A DNA stretch of 64,000 bases, taken from positions 124,001-188,000 of the forward strand of contig NZ_SNUJ01000001.1 in the NCBI RefSeq assembly GCF_012027395.1, written 5' to 3'. Source of the DNA: Thermococcus sp. LS1 (GTDB lineage: Archaea; Methanobacteriota_B; Thermococci; Thermococcales; Thermococcaceae). Each line of letters opens with the position of its first letter. Position 1 is the stretch's first letter. Below the pieces are notes generated by a model. That model had not been told where the DNA came from. It searched no databases and saw only the letters and a program-made list of their open reading frames with translations. A program made the position numbers and the translations under genes. This document shows, one piece after another, positions 18,330 through 27,220 of the stretch.

Positions 18330-20033
18330 ATGAGAAGGATAGTTTCAATAGCGCTGGTGCTGCTTCTTCTCGTGCCGTTCGTTTCGGCCCGCGAGGTGCC
18401 CTATGTATACACCCCCACCGTGAGCGAGACTGCTTTCGCTGTTCTGGCCCTCTACAAGGTTGGGGATTACGCTCACGTCCTTGAGGGTTGTGAGTGGTTG
18501 AATCAGCTTAAGAGCCCCGAGGATTCTTGGGGCTGGAAGTACGGCGAGAAGCCCGAGGCAAAATACACCGCACTGGCCCTGATGGCCCTCATCCGCGGTG
18601 AAAGTATAGCCGAGGGGCGCTATGGATACACCATAGACGGTGCAGCTTACTGGCTGATTTACGTCCAGAGCCCCGATGGCTCCTTTGGCGACTACATCGA
18701 TACAGCACTCTCCGTTTTAGCCCTCAATGAGTATCAAAAAAGCCGCTTCGGAACCCTCGATGTCTCGGAAGCGATAAGCCGGGGACTCGGCTGGCTGAAA
18801 GCCAACCCGCCGAAAAACGAGGAGGAAGCCATCTTCGGCTACCTCGCCCTAAGGGATGTAGAATCGCTGAAGGAGCTCAGTGTTGATGGAGAGATGCTCG
18901 CTTACAAGTACTTCGCCCTTGCCTATCTTGGAGAGAAAGTTGAGACCGAGGGCGAGTTCAAGACCGTTCTGGCAAATGCTCTCCTTCTCTACGCCACTGG
19001 GAATGAGGCCTATCGCGATGCACTTCTCAGTGACCAGCACTTCGGCTTCTGGGGGAGGCTCCGCTATTCCCCACCAGAACTCCTTGAAGTGTCGCAGGTC
19101 CAGGGCTTTGATGACCTGAAACCCCCTGCCTGCCATTACATGAGGCTGGTAATTCCCCAAGAGGAATGGGATAGAGTCGTTCTCGCCAAGTATTTCCTGG
19201 CCTGCGGGATGGAAGCAAACCTGAGCGGTCTCGACTACGATAAGCTCCTTCCCTGGATGGTGGCCGAATTAGCAAGGCTCAAGGCCCTCATGGGACAGCC
19301 CTACGACTCGGAGGTCGATTATCTTCTCTCTCACCAGCAAAACGGGGTCTGGAAGGAGTTCTACAACACCGCTTACGTGGTGTGGGTTCTCAGGAGCCTT
19401 GGAGTGGACTTCAACTACACGGAGAGCCTCAACTTTCTTGAAGAGAGCCTCACCGATAGTTATCCCAACTACTACTACGCCTATGCGCTGATAGACTTCC
19501 GCCTTTTTGACATGGATGAGGCGTTCAACAGAACCCTTTCAATAATCGAGGCCCACCAGAATCCCAATGGTGGTTGGGGCTACAATTACGGTGCCCCAAG
19601 CGGGCTGAAGTCGACGGCTACTGTACTCTGGGCGCTGGAAGAGACCGGCATCAAGGACTCGGAAACATATGCGAAGGGCGTTCAATTCCTCAGAGAGTCC
19701 CTCTACGCTGACATTCCGGACGTTGATATTGCTGGGGACATGGTGGTGCTGACCAACGCGACATTCCTGCTGATACAGGATGGCAGATACATCGGGAACA
19801 GCACTGGAACAGCGAACATCGCCGGGCTGGATGGCTACGTTACAATCTACCCCTCCATGAGCCCGCTGACTGTTCAAGCCTTCAGTGTCTCGGGATTCAG
19901 GGCAGGTGATCCATGGAGGGCAGCAGAGGAGGCTTACCTTTACATAACTGCAGGGGTGATTCTCCTCTTCCTTGCCGGTTTCGTCGTTTGGAGGCACGGG
20001 AAAGAGAAGAGATTAAAGCCGCAAAAGAAGTGA
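18330..20033 (+). CDS. Membrane-anchored alpha/alpha-toroid repeat protein
   Basis: A 567-residue protein with a signal peptide (RRIVSIALVLLLLVPFVSA), a long extracellular region and one C-terminal membrane helix (LYITAGVILLFLAGFVVW) before a basic tail. The body contains prenyltransferase/squalene-cyclase-type repeats: SWGWKYGEKPEAKYTALAL, SPDGSFGDYIDTALSVLAL, NGVWKEFYNTAYVVWVL and NPNGGWGYNYGAPSGLKST. The repeats imply a helical toroid, but the DXDD cyclase motif is not seen, so enzyme activity is doubtful. It follows the protease gene by 41 nt with GGGGTGGTGAG before the ATG. It may bind or hold proteins at the surface (inference). Confidence 0.8.
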   Translation: MRRIVSIALVLLLLVPFVSAREVPYVYTPTVSETAFAVLALYKVGDYAHVLEGCEWLNQLKSPEDSWGWKYGEKPEAKYTALALMALIRGESIAEGRYGYTIDGAAYWLIYVQSPDGSFGDYIDTALSVLALNEYQKSRFGTLDVSEAISRGLGWLKANPPKNEEEAIFGYLALRDVESLKELSVDGEMLAYKYFALAYLGEKVETEGEFKTVLANALLLYATGNEAYRDALLSDQHFGFWGRLRYSPPELLEVSQVQGFDDLKPPACHYMRLVIPQEEWDRVVLAKYFLACGMEANLSGLDYDKLLPWMVAELARLKALMGQPYDSEVDYLLSHQQNGVWKEFYNTAYVVWVLRSLGVDFNYTESLNFLEESLTDSYPNYYYAYALIDFRLFDMDEAFNRTLSIIEAHQNPNGGWGYNYGAPSGLKSTATVLWALEETGIKDSETYAKGVQFLRESLYADIPDVDIAGDMVVLTNATFLLIQDGRYIGNSTGTANIAGLDGYVTIYPSMSPLTVQAFSVSGFRAGDPWRAAEEAYLYITAGVILLFLAGFVVWRHGKEKRLKPQKK

Positions 20034-20705
20034 GCCCTCTTCAATTTTCTTTTTGATGAGCTCTACTCGTGACCTCACGAACTCCTTCAGGAACTCTTCC
20101 TCAAAATTCATCCTTCTCCCGTTGAGATAGGCCTCGTATACCCTTACTGCCCATTCATCGCCGATTTTTCTGAGGGTTTCAAGAACATCGTCCTTCTCCA
20201 GGCCAGAGCCATGGATAAATGCCAGTAGCCGAGCCGTTTCTCCAGCGGTTATGTGAAGCATCTTTCTATTCAGCCCCTCCAACCGCTGAAGCGTCCTTTC
20301 GAGGCGTTCAATCATGATTCCATCGAGCCTGTACTCCGGGAGGAGACCAACTACATCCTCGCCAAAGATGACAACGTGGTTCACCCTGAAGTCTTGCTGG
20401 TAAACGGTCAGGAACTTGAAGGGATAGCCAAGGTGCAGGGGATCGCGGAGGTTCGGGAGCCACTCCCACGCGAGGTCGACCTCCACAGGGTTAAGAAAGG
20501 CTGAGCACTCCTCAAGGGTTGGTTTTATCTTTTCAATAATACTCTCTGGATCAGCGCCATCTTCAAGAACCGCGAAGAAGTCAACGTCGCTCGTTCCGGG
20601 AATGAAGTCGCCCCTAACCAGCGAGCCAAAGAGAATTAAAGAGTGGAGGCTGGGAACCCGGCCGAGCTTTTGCCTCACGCATTCTATGAGGCCTTCAACC
20701 TTCAT
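20013..20705 (-). CDS. Nucleotidyltransferase domain protein
   Basis: A 230-residue protein with a minimal nucleotidyltransferase fold: FGSLVRGDFIPGTSDVDFF gives the GSxxRGD and DVD metal ligands, and VEVDLAWEW the third acidic residue. The C-terminal half is helical, as in aminoglycoside-nucleotidyltransferase-like or HEPN-type proteins. Its start overlaps the end of bpsA by 4 nt (ATGA), so it is translated with bpsA. Its 3-prime end overlaps the convergent toroid gene by 21 nt. The substrate is unknown; no HEPN partner gene is adjacent. Confidence 0.8.
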   Translation of the reverse strand: MKVEGLIECVRQKLGRVPSLHSLILFGSLVRGDFIPGTSDVDFFAVLEDGADPESIIEKIKPTLEECSAFLNPVEVDLAWEWLPNLRDPLHLGYPFKFLTVYQQDFRVNHVVIFGEDVVGLLPEYRLDGIMIERLERTLQRLEGLNRKMLHITAGETARLLAFIHGSGLEKDDVLETLRKIGDEWAVRVYEAYLNGRRMNFEEEFLKEFVRSRVELIKKKIEEGSLLLRL

Positions 20706-21754
20706 GTGGTCGAGGCTTCCTCGTCGTTGTAGATGTCCCAGTTCTCTATTTTTTCCTCGTAGCCCTTTGAGCCTTCCAGGGTCTGAATCCTGAACATGTA
20801 GCTCTTGTACCAGTTGTAGGACGGCTTGACCTTAATCGGAAGGAGCTTCCAGGCCCTGGTCTCCTCCTCGTAGCCCCAGTTGACGTACTCGTTGAAGTTC
20901 CTGATGATGTCCGTTATGACGACGTTGAACTCGTTGAGGAGAACCCTCTGTATATCGCGCCACTTGTCGAGAGAGCTCTCGCGTCTGGTTATGCCGAAGT
21001 AGCCAGCGCAACCGGGGCCCTTGAGGGTGGCGATTCCCCTGCCGACGAAGGCCCTTATGGCATCAACAGTCTCAGGCGGATCGGTGATGAAGGTGTCGAA
21101 CTTGTGGAGGGCGTAGTCTGGAAGCGGCTCCCTAAGGTCGAAGGTGAACATCTCGATGTTGCTGAAGCCTATCTCATCGGCGACCTTCTCGATGAACTTA
21201 ACGAGCCTCTCGTCGATGTCGAGGACGGCTATCCTTTTCGGAAGGCCGCTGAGCATCAGGGCAACACTGGTGAGGTCGTCATCACCCAGGACAAAGACCT
21301 CCTTGTTCTCAAGGTCGCCCCTCGTGTGCATCAGGGCAATCCTCGCCACGGTGGTCTCTGGCGTAACGTAGGCCTGGTCGAAGTCGTGGAGCGGCTGGGG
21401 CCTGTCCTTGACAATCTCCTTGAACTGCTCGAGCAGATCGCTGAAGGCGTCGAGCTCGACGGTCTTGCCCTCGCAGTGGGAGCAGGTGTAGTCCTTTCTC
21501 GATCCGATTCCATACTTTTCCACCAGCTCCTTGCCCTTGGCGGTGAGCCTCACGCCGTTCTCCTCGAAAGCGATGTAGCCGAGCTCGTGGAGGGCCGTTA
21601 TCACCGCGACGACCAGCGGAAGCGGCTCCTCGCTGAGGTCAACTATGCGCCAGACATCGCTGCTCGCGAGAACCGCGCTCAGAACGTTCTCAATCGTCCT
21701 CTCGTAAACGGGAATGCTCGTCTTCTCCTTAACCCTCTCAACTATCTCCCTCAT
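20702..21754 (-). CDS. bpsA: Branched-chain polyamine synthase
   Basis: A 350-residue aminopropyltransferase, N4-bis(aminopropyl)spermidine synthase. It uses decarboxylated SAM to add two aminopropyl groups to spermidine, giving branched polyamines that stabilise nucleic acids in heat. It is nearly colinear with T. kodakarensis BpsA: an N-terminal winged-helix-like part, a CSHCEG zinc-type pair, the GDDDLTS motif, ITDPPETVDA and the flexible C-terminus ending DEEASTT. The ATG at 21754 is set by GGAGGTG 6 nt upstream. It forms an operon with the nucleotidyltransferase gene. Confidence 0.95.
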   Translation of the reverse strand: MREIVERVKEKTSIPVYERTIENVLSAVLASSDVWRIVDLSEEPLPLVVAVITALHELGYIAFEENGVRLTAKGKELVEKYGIGSRKDYTCSHCEGKTVELDAFSDLLEQFKEIVKDRPQPLHDFDQAYVTPETTVARIALMHTRGDLENKEVFVLGDDDLTSVALMLSGLPKRIAVLDIDERLVKFIEKVADEIGFSNIEMFTFDLREPLPDYALHKFDTFITDPPETVDAIRAFVGRGIATLKGPGCAGYFGITRRESSLDKWRDIQRVLLNEFNVVITDIIRNFNEYVNWGYEEETRAWKLLPIKVKPSYNWYKSYMFRIQTLEGSKGYEEKIENWDIYNDEEASTT

Positions 21755-21865
21755 TTCAAGCACCTCCAGAAGGATTTTGGTTCGTGAACGGGGTTAAGGT
21801 GAGGCGCTTTTAAATGTTTTCCACGCAGAGTAAGGTTAATAAGTCCTCCAACTTTCGCTTCTCTG

Positions 21866-22606
21866 ATGCTGAGGATTGTTGAAGATGACTTCGTCAAGCG
21901 CTATCGCCTCGAATACAACCGCGAGGCCCTTGAGCAGGTTAGGCCTTACATTAGCGAGAGGGCCTACTCCCGTCTCAGGGCCCTCCTGGAGTACCGTCTA
22001 ACAGGTAAAGACTTCGACCGCTCACCCGTTGGTGAAAAAATAGCCCTGGCTTTCTCTGCCGGCTCTGACAGCACCTCAACTCTCAAAATCCTCCGCTGGG
22101 CCGGCTTCGAAGTTGTCCCCGTTACGGCAAAGCTCCCCCAAATGAACGAGAAGGTTGTAGACAAGGCTAAAAGCTACGGCGCGGTTTTTGTTGAAATTCC
22201 TGGTTATCTTGAGGCGATGACTGAGCAGATGAACAAGGGTGCCCCAATCTGCGGCCGGTGTCATTCGATGGTCATAAAGGCCGTCGAGGACTACGCGAGA
22301 GAGATAGGTGCCAAAATCGTAGCCAGCGGCGACTTGCTGAGCTCTGGCCTTATTTCCATCTACAAAAACGGAGACATGGTAACGCTGAACCTCCCTGCTT
22401 TTCTTGCCCTTGACAAGGCCGAGATAATCGAGCTGATTGGCGGGAAGTACGACCTTAAGTTTGGCTGTCCTCTCCTGTGGGAAACCTTCAGAAAAGCCCC
22501 AAGTGTGAAGCGCTTCTCAATTCAAAGGGTTCTCCGTGAGCTCAGAGCCAGGGCCATAACCCCTGAAATAGCGGAGACATTGATATTCGACATCCTATCC
22601 CGCTGA
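21866..22606 (+). CDS. PP-loop ATP pyrophosphatase family protein
   Basis: A 246-residue protein of the adenine nucleotide alpha-hydrolase superfamily with the PP-loop LAFSAGSDSTST (SxGxDS). A CGRCHSM pair lies in the middle and a CPLLW motif near the end. Such enzymes adenylate a substrate for later thiolation or amidation, as in tRNA-modifying enzymes or QueC. The reaction here is unknown. No ribosome site is visible and a TATA-like TTAATAAG lies about 30 nt upstream, which suggests a leaderless mRNA. It diverges from bpsA. Confidence 0.8.
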   Translation: MLRIVEDDFVKRYRLEYNREALEQVRPYISERAYSRLRALLEYRLTGKDFDRSPVGEKIALAFSAGSDSTSTLKILRWAGFEVVPVTAKLPQMNEKVVDKAKSYGAVFVEIPGYLEAMTEQMNKGAPICGRCHSMVIKAVEDYAREIGAKIVASGDLLSSGLISIYKNGDMVTLNLPAFLALDKAEIIELIGGKYDLKFGCPLLWETFRKAPSVKRFSIQRVLRELRARAITPEIAETLIFDILSR

Positions 22607-22669
22607 CTACTCATTTCTGACCCAAAAGGTTTAAATTTGTCATCTTGAACTTCGTTCAGGTGGTGAATT

Positions 22670-23200
22670 ATGGTAACCAAGGAAGAGGTAATGGAGAAGG
22701 TTAAAGCGGTGGTTGATGAGAAGTACGTTAAGGGACTTGAAATCGGTGAGGATGGTTCCGTGACGATTACCCTTGCAAAGGACACGCCAAACATAGACGA
22801 TGTCCTCATAAGGCTCAACGCCGAGCTTCAGAGAATCGAGGGAATTGGTACGATCACGATAAACCGCGAGAGGGACAAGCAGGTTGACGACAATGTCGAA
22901 GTAACAAGAGAGATGATACTTGAGAGGCTTAAGGAAGTCATAGACCCCGAGATAGGCATCGACGTTGTCAATCTTGGCCTCATATACGAGCTTGACATAA
23001 TGCCAGACAAGACAGTCTACGTCAAGATGACGATGACCACTCCCGGTTGTCCGCTGACGATGTGGATTCTCAGGGCCGTGGAGGACAAGATACTCGAGAT
23101 TCCGGGGGTTAAGGACGCCGAGATCGAGCTCACTTTCGACCCGCCGTGGACGCCAGATAGGATAAGCGATGAGTACAAGAAGAAGCTCGGGCTCTATTGA
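22670..23200 (+). CDS. DUF59/MIP18 family iron-sulfur assembly-type protein
   Basis: A 176-residue protein with a divergent N-terminal NifU/DUF59-like domain (about 1-75) and a typical DUF59 domain (about 85-170). The latter carries DPEIGIDVVNLGLIYEL and TTPGCPLTMW with the conserved Cys. DUF59 proteins (SufT, MIP18) aid iron-sulfur cluster maturation; the next gene encodes a [4Fe-4S] ferredoxin, which fits. AGGTGGTG precedes the ATG and a TATA-like TTTAAATTT lies about 40 nt upstream. Confidence 0.87.
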   Translation: MVTKEEVMEKVKAVVDEKYVKGLEIGEDGSVTITLAKDTPNIDDVLIRLNAELQRIEGIGTITINRERDKQVDDNVEVTREMILERLKEVIDPEIGIDVVNLGLIYELDIMPDKTVYVKMTMTTPGCPLTMWILRAVEDKILEIPGVKDAEIELTFDPPWTPDRISDEYKKKLGLY

Positions 23201-23325
23201 CCCATCCTGCCCCTCTCTGTGCATGGGGGTTCGATTTTTCTCCTTCTTCCACGAATTTTCGTCGTTTGGAGTCCTTTTCCTCGACGAAAAGTTTATATTC
23301 GCCGAGGTTCATCTAACTGCGGTGA

Positions 23326-23535
<210 letters not shown>

Positions 23536-23564
23536 AGGCCTCTTCTTTTTCCTCTCATTGTTCA

Positions 23565-23810
23565 TTATTCCTTTCCTGTTCTTCCCTCTTCCGTAGCCCT
23601 TCTGACAGTTCTTGAGACATTATTGTAAGCACTTGGTTGAGGAGGATATAGCATGAAAACTCGCCCGTTTTCCATCAGTGTCAGAACAATGAACATAAAA
23701 AGGAAGAACGCCAGCAGAAACACAAATTCCGTATCAGTTATGGGCCAACTGGAATCCCATATTCTTTCCCCTCGAACCATTAAATAGAAAAGGTTTGGAA
23801 GGTCATTCAA
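23565..23810 (-). CDS. Possible small single-span membrane protein
   Basis: An 81-codon reading frame with one strong hydrophobic helix (FVFLLAFFLFMFIVLTLM) and a basic tail ending RTVRRATEEGRTGKE. It overlaps the end of the NAPRTase gene by 8 nt and could be translated by coupling; no ribosome site is seen. It fills the space between convergent ferredoxin and NAPRTase. I recognise no homolog, and it could be non-coding. Confidence 0.35.
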   Translation of the reverse strand: MNDLPNLFYLMVRGERIWDSSWPITDTEFVFLLAFFLFMFIVLTLMENGRVFMLYPPQPSAYNNVSRTVRRATEEGRTGKE

Positions 23811-24975
23811 GGCTCAGCTTGAATTTTTTAGCCTGCTCCAGGACGTACTCCCTTATCTCCGTCGCCTTTGGAAGTTCTGCCACTATTTCACCGTTTTCAA
23901 TGAGCGGCTTTAAGAGCGGCTCGACTTTCGCCCCACAGACTGGACATCTTTCCAGCTTTTTATCTGCTGAAACCCTGTGGTAATGGCCGTTCTCACAGCG
24001 GTATATCTGCTTCCTTCCGCTGAGCTTGCCACGCTTGGTGAAAGGCTTTCCTTCGATCTCGACTATGTCAAGGGAGAAGTCTATAGGTTTCGCACTGGCT
24101 ATGGACGAGCCAACGCCAAAAGCATCTGCGATGTCCACTATCTCCCTTATGCTCTCCTCGTTTAGGCCTCCACTGACGAAGATTTTAACGTGCTCGTAAC
24201 CCCTTAGGTCGAGCTCCCAGCGGACCTCTTCGATTATCCTCCTGAAGTTGCCCCTCCTCGAGCCGGGCGTGTCGAGCCTCACCGCGGTCAGGCGTTCTCC
24301 TAAGGCTTCAGCTGCCATCAGAGCCTCAACCTTCTCGTCGCAGATGGTGTCAACCAGCGCTGTCCTTGGCACCTCCGGCTCGACGACCTCGTCGAAGTAC
24401 TTCCAGGCCTTCACCTGGTCACCTACGGTAAGAATCAGCGCGTGAGGCATCGTTCCAACGGGCTTTTCACCTATCATCTCCGCCCCGAGAACGCCGCTCA
24501 CCCCGTCGCAGCCGCCTATGAATGCCGAGCGGTCAATCATTGGGGCTATGGCAGGATGCATGTGCCTTATGCCAAAGGAATAGACTGGCTTGAAGTTCGC
24601 GGCGATCTTGACCCTCAATGCCGCGGTGGCTATACCGCTCGCCTGACTGAGCATTCCGAGTAAGGCAGTCTCGTAGATGCCGAATTCCTCGTAGTATCCT
24701 TCAATCTGAAGAACAGGCTCATAGGGGTGGAATATCGTCCCCTCTGGCATGGCGTAGACGTTCACCGGCAGGCCTTCGAGGAGCTTGGCAACTTCTTCGA
24801 TTCCAGCCAGAACTCCCCACTTCCAGCCCTTTGGAAGTCCCGTCGTGGTTACGTCGGCGAAAACCTTCTTGTGGATGCCCTTTTCCTCAAGGATTTTCTT
24901 TGTCCTAATGAAGTAAACGTCAGTGGTCCTTCCGGCTTTTATATCTTCCTCGTGGGCGATATAGAAATCCCTCAT
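23803..24975 (-). CDS. pncB: Nicotinate phosphoribosyltransferase
   Basis: A 390-residue enzyme that makes nicotinate mononucleotide from nicotinate and PRPP in NAD salvage. Family segments: AMPEGTIFHPYEPVLQIEG, the catalytic His region SFGIRHMHPAIA, VDTICDEK, LDTPGSRRGNF and FVSGGLNEESI. The C-terminus has a zinc-ribbon-like part, CENGHYHRVSADKKLERCPVCG, found in archaeal members. The start is the ATG at 24975 with GGTGAGGAAA just upstream; an open frame continues 41 codons further but lacks a site. It is transcribed alone or with the small frame after it. Confidence 0.93.
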   Translation of the reverse strand: MRDFYIAHEEDIKAGRTTDVYFIRTKKILEEKGIHKKVFADVTTTGLPKGWKWGVLAGIEEVAKLLEGLPVNVYAMPEGTIFHPYEPVLQIEGYYEEFGIYETALLGMLSQASGIATAALRVKIAANFKPVYSFGIRHMHPAIAPMIDRSAFIGGCDGVSGVLGAEMIGEKPVGTMPHALILTVGDQVKAWKYFDEVVEPEVPRTALVDTICDEKVEALMAAEALGERLTAVRLDTPGSRRGNFRRIIEEVRWELDLRGYEHVKIFVSGGLNEESIREIVDIADAFGVGSSIASAKPIDFSLDIVEIEGKPFTKRGKLSGRKQIYRCENGHYHRVSADKKLERCPVCGAKVEPLLKPLIENGEIVAELPKATEIREYVLEQAKKFKLSLE

Positions 24976-25066
24976 TTTCCTCACCCAAAACAACTTTACC
25001 CCCCTCGATTTAAGGCTTTCCTCAGTTGAAAGGTCTAAGTAGTACCAAAACCGACCCCGTGGGTAT

Positions 25067-25237
25067 GTGAAATCATGGGTCTGCACAATATACAACACTA
25101 AGTGAGGCTCGACGGAGAAGGTCGCTCACTGGATGGCGGAGGCGATAAGGGACGTAACGGAGGTAAAAGTAGCCAGGGTCACCGAAAGCCCCAACGTTGA
25201 CGACTGCGATCTGGTGGCCATAGGCGCTGCTCTTCCA
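25067..25237 (+). pseudogene. Remnant of a flavodoxin-like gene
   Basis: From the GTG at 25067 the frame reads VKSWVCTIYNTK, a TGA stop (25103-25105), then GSTEKVAHWMAEAIRDVTEV and continues to DDCDLVAIGAALP, after which similarity ends. This follows the flavodoxin N-terminus: strand, FMN phosphate loop (YDTxxGSTEKVA), helix and the second conserved strand DLVxIG. The stop falls inside the FMN loop and about two thirds of the domain is missing before the convergent UPF0282 gene. An ATG at 25133 could only give a short useless peptide. Confidence 0.6.
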
Positions 25238-25278
25238 CGCACTCGACGAGTGATTATCCCTATGGACGGCGGCTTCCC

Positions 25279-26181
25279 TCAACTTAGTTTGAACGGTATC
25301 TCTGCCTCCCCACCTTTCTCGATTTTGTGAAGTTCCCGCCTGTAAGCCTCCAGCGGCCGGTCTTCAACCTTCAGGTAGCCCGCGAATGTCTTTGGTCTCT
25401 CCTCGAGCTCGTCGAAGAACCTCGGATAGTTCTTATCCCTGATGATGTGGTGGTCGAGTATTATCTCTGCTCCTGTTTCGCGGATTATCTCGTTGAGGTT
25501 TTTAATGCCAGCCTGCCAGCTTCCCTCAGCGCGCTTACCGAGGTATGTCGGTGGTCCCCCAGTTATGAGCAAATCTGGAACCCTCTCGATTATCCACTCT
25601 ACAGCTTTTTTGTTGAGGAGCTGAATATCGCTCGCGTGGATTGCTCTCTCAGAGCCGTCATCGATGAGCGTCATCACAACGAAGCCGAGCCTGGAACCTT
25701 CGCTTCCATGGGGAACGGCTGGGGAAAACTCCAACTCAACGCCGCCGAGGTCGAAGGATTTGCCGTCCGCGAACTCAATCTTCTTCGCTATCGGTTCGGC
25801 GTTTTTGAGGAAGGCCCAAGCGCGCTTCCTCTGGCTGAAGTTTATGTTTTCCCGTGGGTGCTTTATGAAAAGGAGCTTTCTCTCGTATATCTCCCTCGCG
25901 TAGCTCTCGTTTGAGCTCTCGTACAGACCTTCGAAGAACGGTGTGTGGTGGTCGTAATGATAGTGGGAAATAACGACAACCTCACTCCTCCGCGCGTAGC
26001 CCTGAAGCTTCCGTCTCATCTTCTGGAGTGCCTCCATCTCGGCCTTCGCTGGTGGAAGGCCGTAGCGCTTCGGCCCGAGGGCGACACCGGGGTCAATGAG
26101 AATTTTTATTCCTCCAGCTTCCACGAACGTTGCCAGGCTCCTCACCCCAAGACTTTCGGCCGCGAGAGGAACGATGCGCAT
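25279..26181 (-). CDS. UPF0282 metallo-beta-lactamase fold hydrolase
   Basis: A 300-residue member of UPF0282 with the metal-binding HYHYDHH motif (residues about 74-80). A later His (VPHGSEGS), the Asp in HASDIQLL and the closing LDHHIIRD provide the remaining ligands. The substrate is unknown. The ATG at 26181 follows GGTGAT; a 14-nt duplication upstream creates a second, out-of-frame copy of the same start region. It lies between the flavodoxin remnant and the divergently read RadA-like gene. Confidence 0.88.
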   Translation of the reverse strand: MRIVPLAAESLGVRSLATFVEAGGIKILIDPGVALGPKRYGLPPAKAEMEALQKMRRKLQGYARRSEVVVISHYHYDHHTPFFEGLYESSNESYAREIYERKLLFIKHPRENINFSQRKRAWAFLKNAEPIAKKIEFADGKSFDLGGVELEFSPAVPHGSEGSRLGFVVMTLIDDGSERAIHASDIQLLNKKAVEWIIERVPDLLITGGPPTYLGKRAEGSWQAGIKNLNEIIRETGAEIILDHHIIRDKNYPRFFDELEERPKTFAGYLKVEDRPLEAYRRELHKIEKGGEAEIPFKLS

Positions 26182-26279
26182 TTTATCACCCGCATTTTAT
26201 CACCTTTCCACAACACCTATACCAAAGTCAGAATTAAACCATTAAATATTTATCATACATAATAGACAATAAACAGGTG

Positions 26280-27220
26280 ATGAGATTGGGCGATAAAATT
26301 GAAGACCTTCCTAGTGTGGAGCCAGATATTGCAAAGAAACTACGCGATACAGGATACGACACAATTGAGTCCATTGCAATTTCTTCTCCAATGGAACTGA
26401 GGGAGATAGTTGGAATAAGCGAGAGTGCCGCTTTGAAAATAATTCAAGCCGCTAGAAAAGCTTCTTCACTGTTTATTAGTGCAGAAGAATACAAGAAGAG
26501 ACTTGAAGCAGGAGATAAGATTTCAACAGGAAGTCTCAACCTTGATTCTATTCTTCATGGTGGTATTTGGATAGGGGGTATAACCGAAATCTATGGAGAG
26601 TCTGGGAGTGGCAGAACCCAATTTGCACATGCAGTTGCAGTAATGGTTCAACTCCCTTCTACTAAAGGTGGCCTTAATGGTTCGGTGATATGGATAGACA
26701 CTGAGAATTCATTTAATCCATACAGAATAAAACAGATAGCGGAAAACAGAGGGCTTGATTCTGAGGAAGTTCTTAAAAATATATACACTGCTAAAGCGTT
26801 TAACAGCAATCATCAAACTTTCTTAGTGAATAAAGCTGAGGAGATTATCCAAGAAAAAAATAGAGGGAGATAGACCAGTAAGAATGCTGGTAATTGATTC
26901 AATATCAACACACTTCCGAGTAGAATACACCGGTAGAAATGCCTTATCTTTGAGACAACAGCACTTGGCAAGACATTTATTTGATCTCCATCGATTAGCA
27001 GATATGTACAAGGTAGCTGTTCTTATAACTAACGATTCGTATCGAGGACAACCATGGGGTGGTTCCATTATGAAGGTGGCTTCTATGTTTAGACTGTATA
27101 TACGAAAAAAAGGGAAGCAAAAACTCAAACATAAGGGTTGCCCATGTAGTTAAATCCCCTTACATAGATACTGCAACGGAAGCTACATTTAGGATAACTG
27201 AAAAAGGAATAGAAGACTGA
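26280..27220 (+). pseudogene. RadA-like recombinase paralog with two +1 frameshifts in A7 runs
   Basis: The frame resembles archaeal RadA from the HhH domain ([20 protein letters not shown]) to the C-terminal ITEKGIED, but is broken twice. The first break is at A7 26854-26860: without one A it reads [17 protein letters not shown], as in RadA. The second is at A7 27105-27111: without one A it continues RKKGSKNSNIRVAHVV to the stop at 27218-27220. The corrected protein would be about 313 residues. Walker A is GESGSGRTQ, with Arg for the essential Lys, and the L2 DNA-binding region is reduced to TNDSYRGQPWGGS. A TTG at 26286 with AGGTGAT upstream may be the real start. The gene is visibly more AT-rich than its neighbours. 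Confidence 0.8.

Noticed and set aside
25133-25330. 65-codon frame on the plus strand
   Set aside because: It is the middle of the flavodoxin remnant and runs on into the convergent UPF0282 gene; not a functional small gene.
26854-26861. Classical -1 ribosomal frameshift site AAAAAAT in the RadA-like gene
   Set aside because: A -1 shift leads into a TAG stop; the restoring change is loss of one A (+1), so -1 frameshifting cannot explain it.
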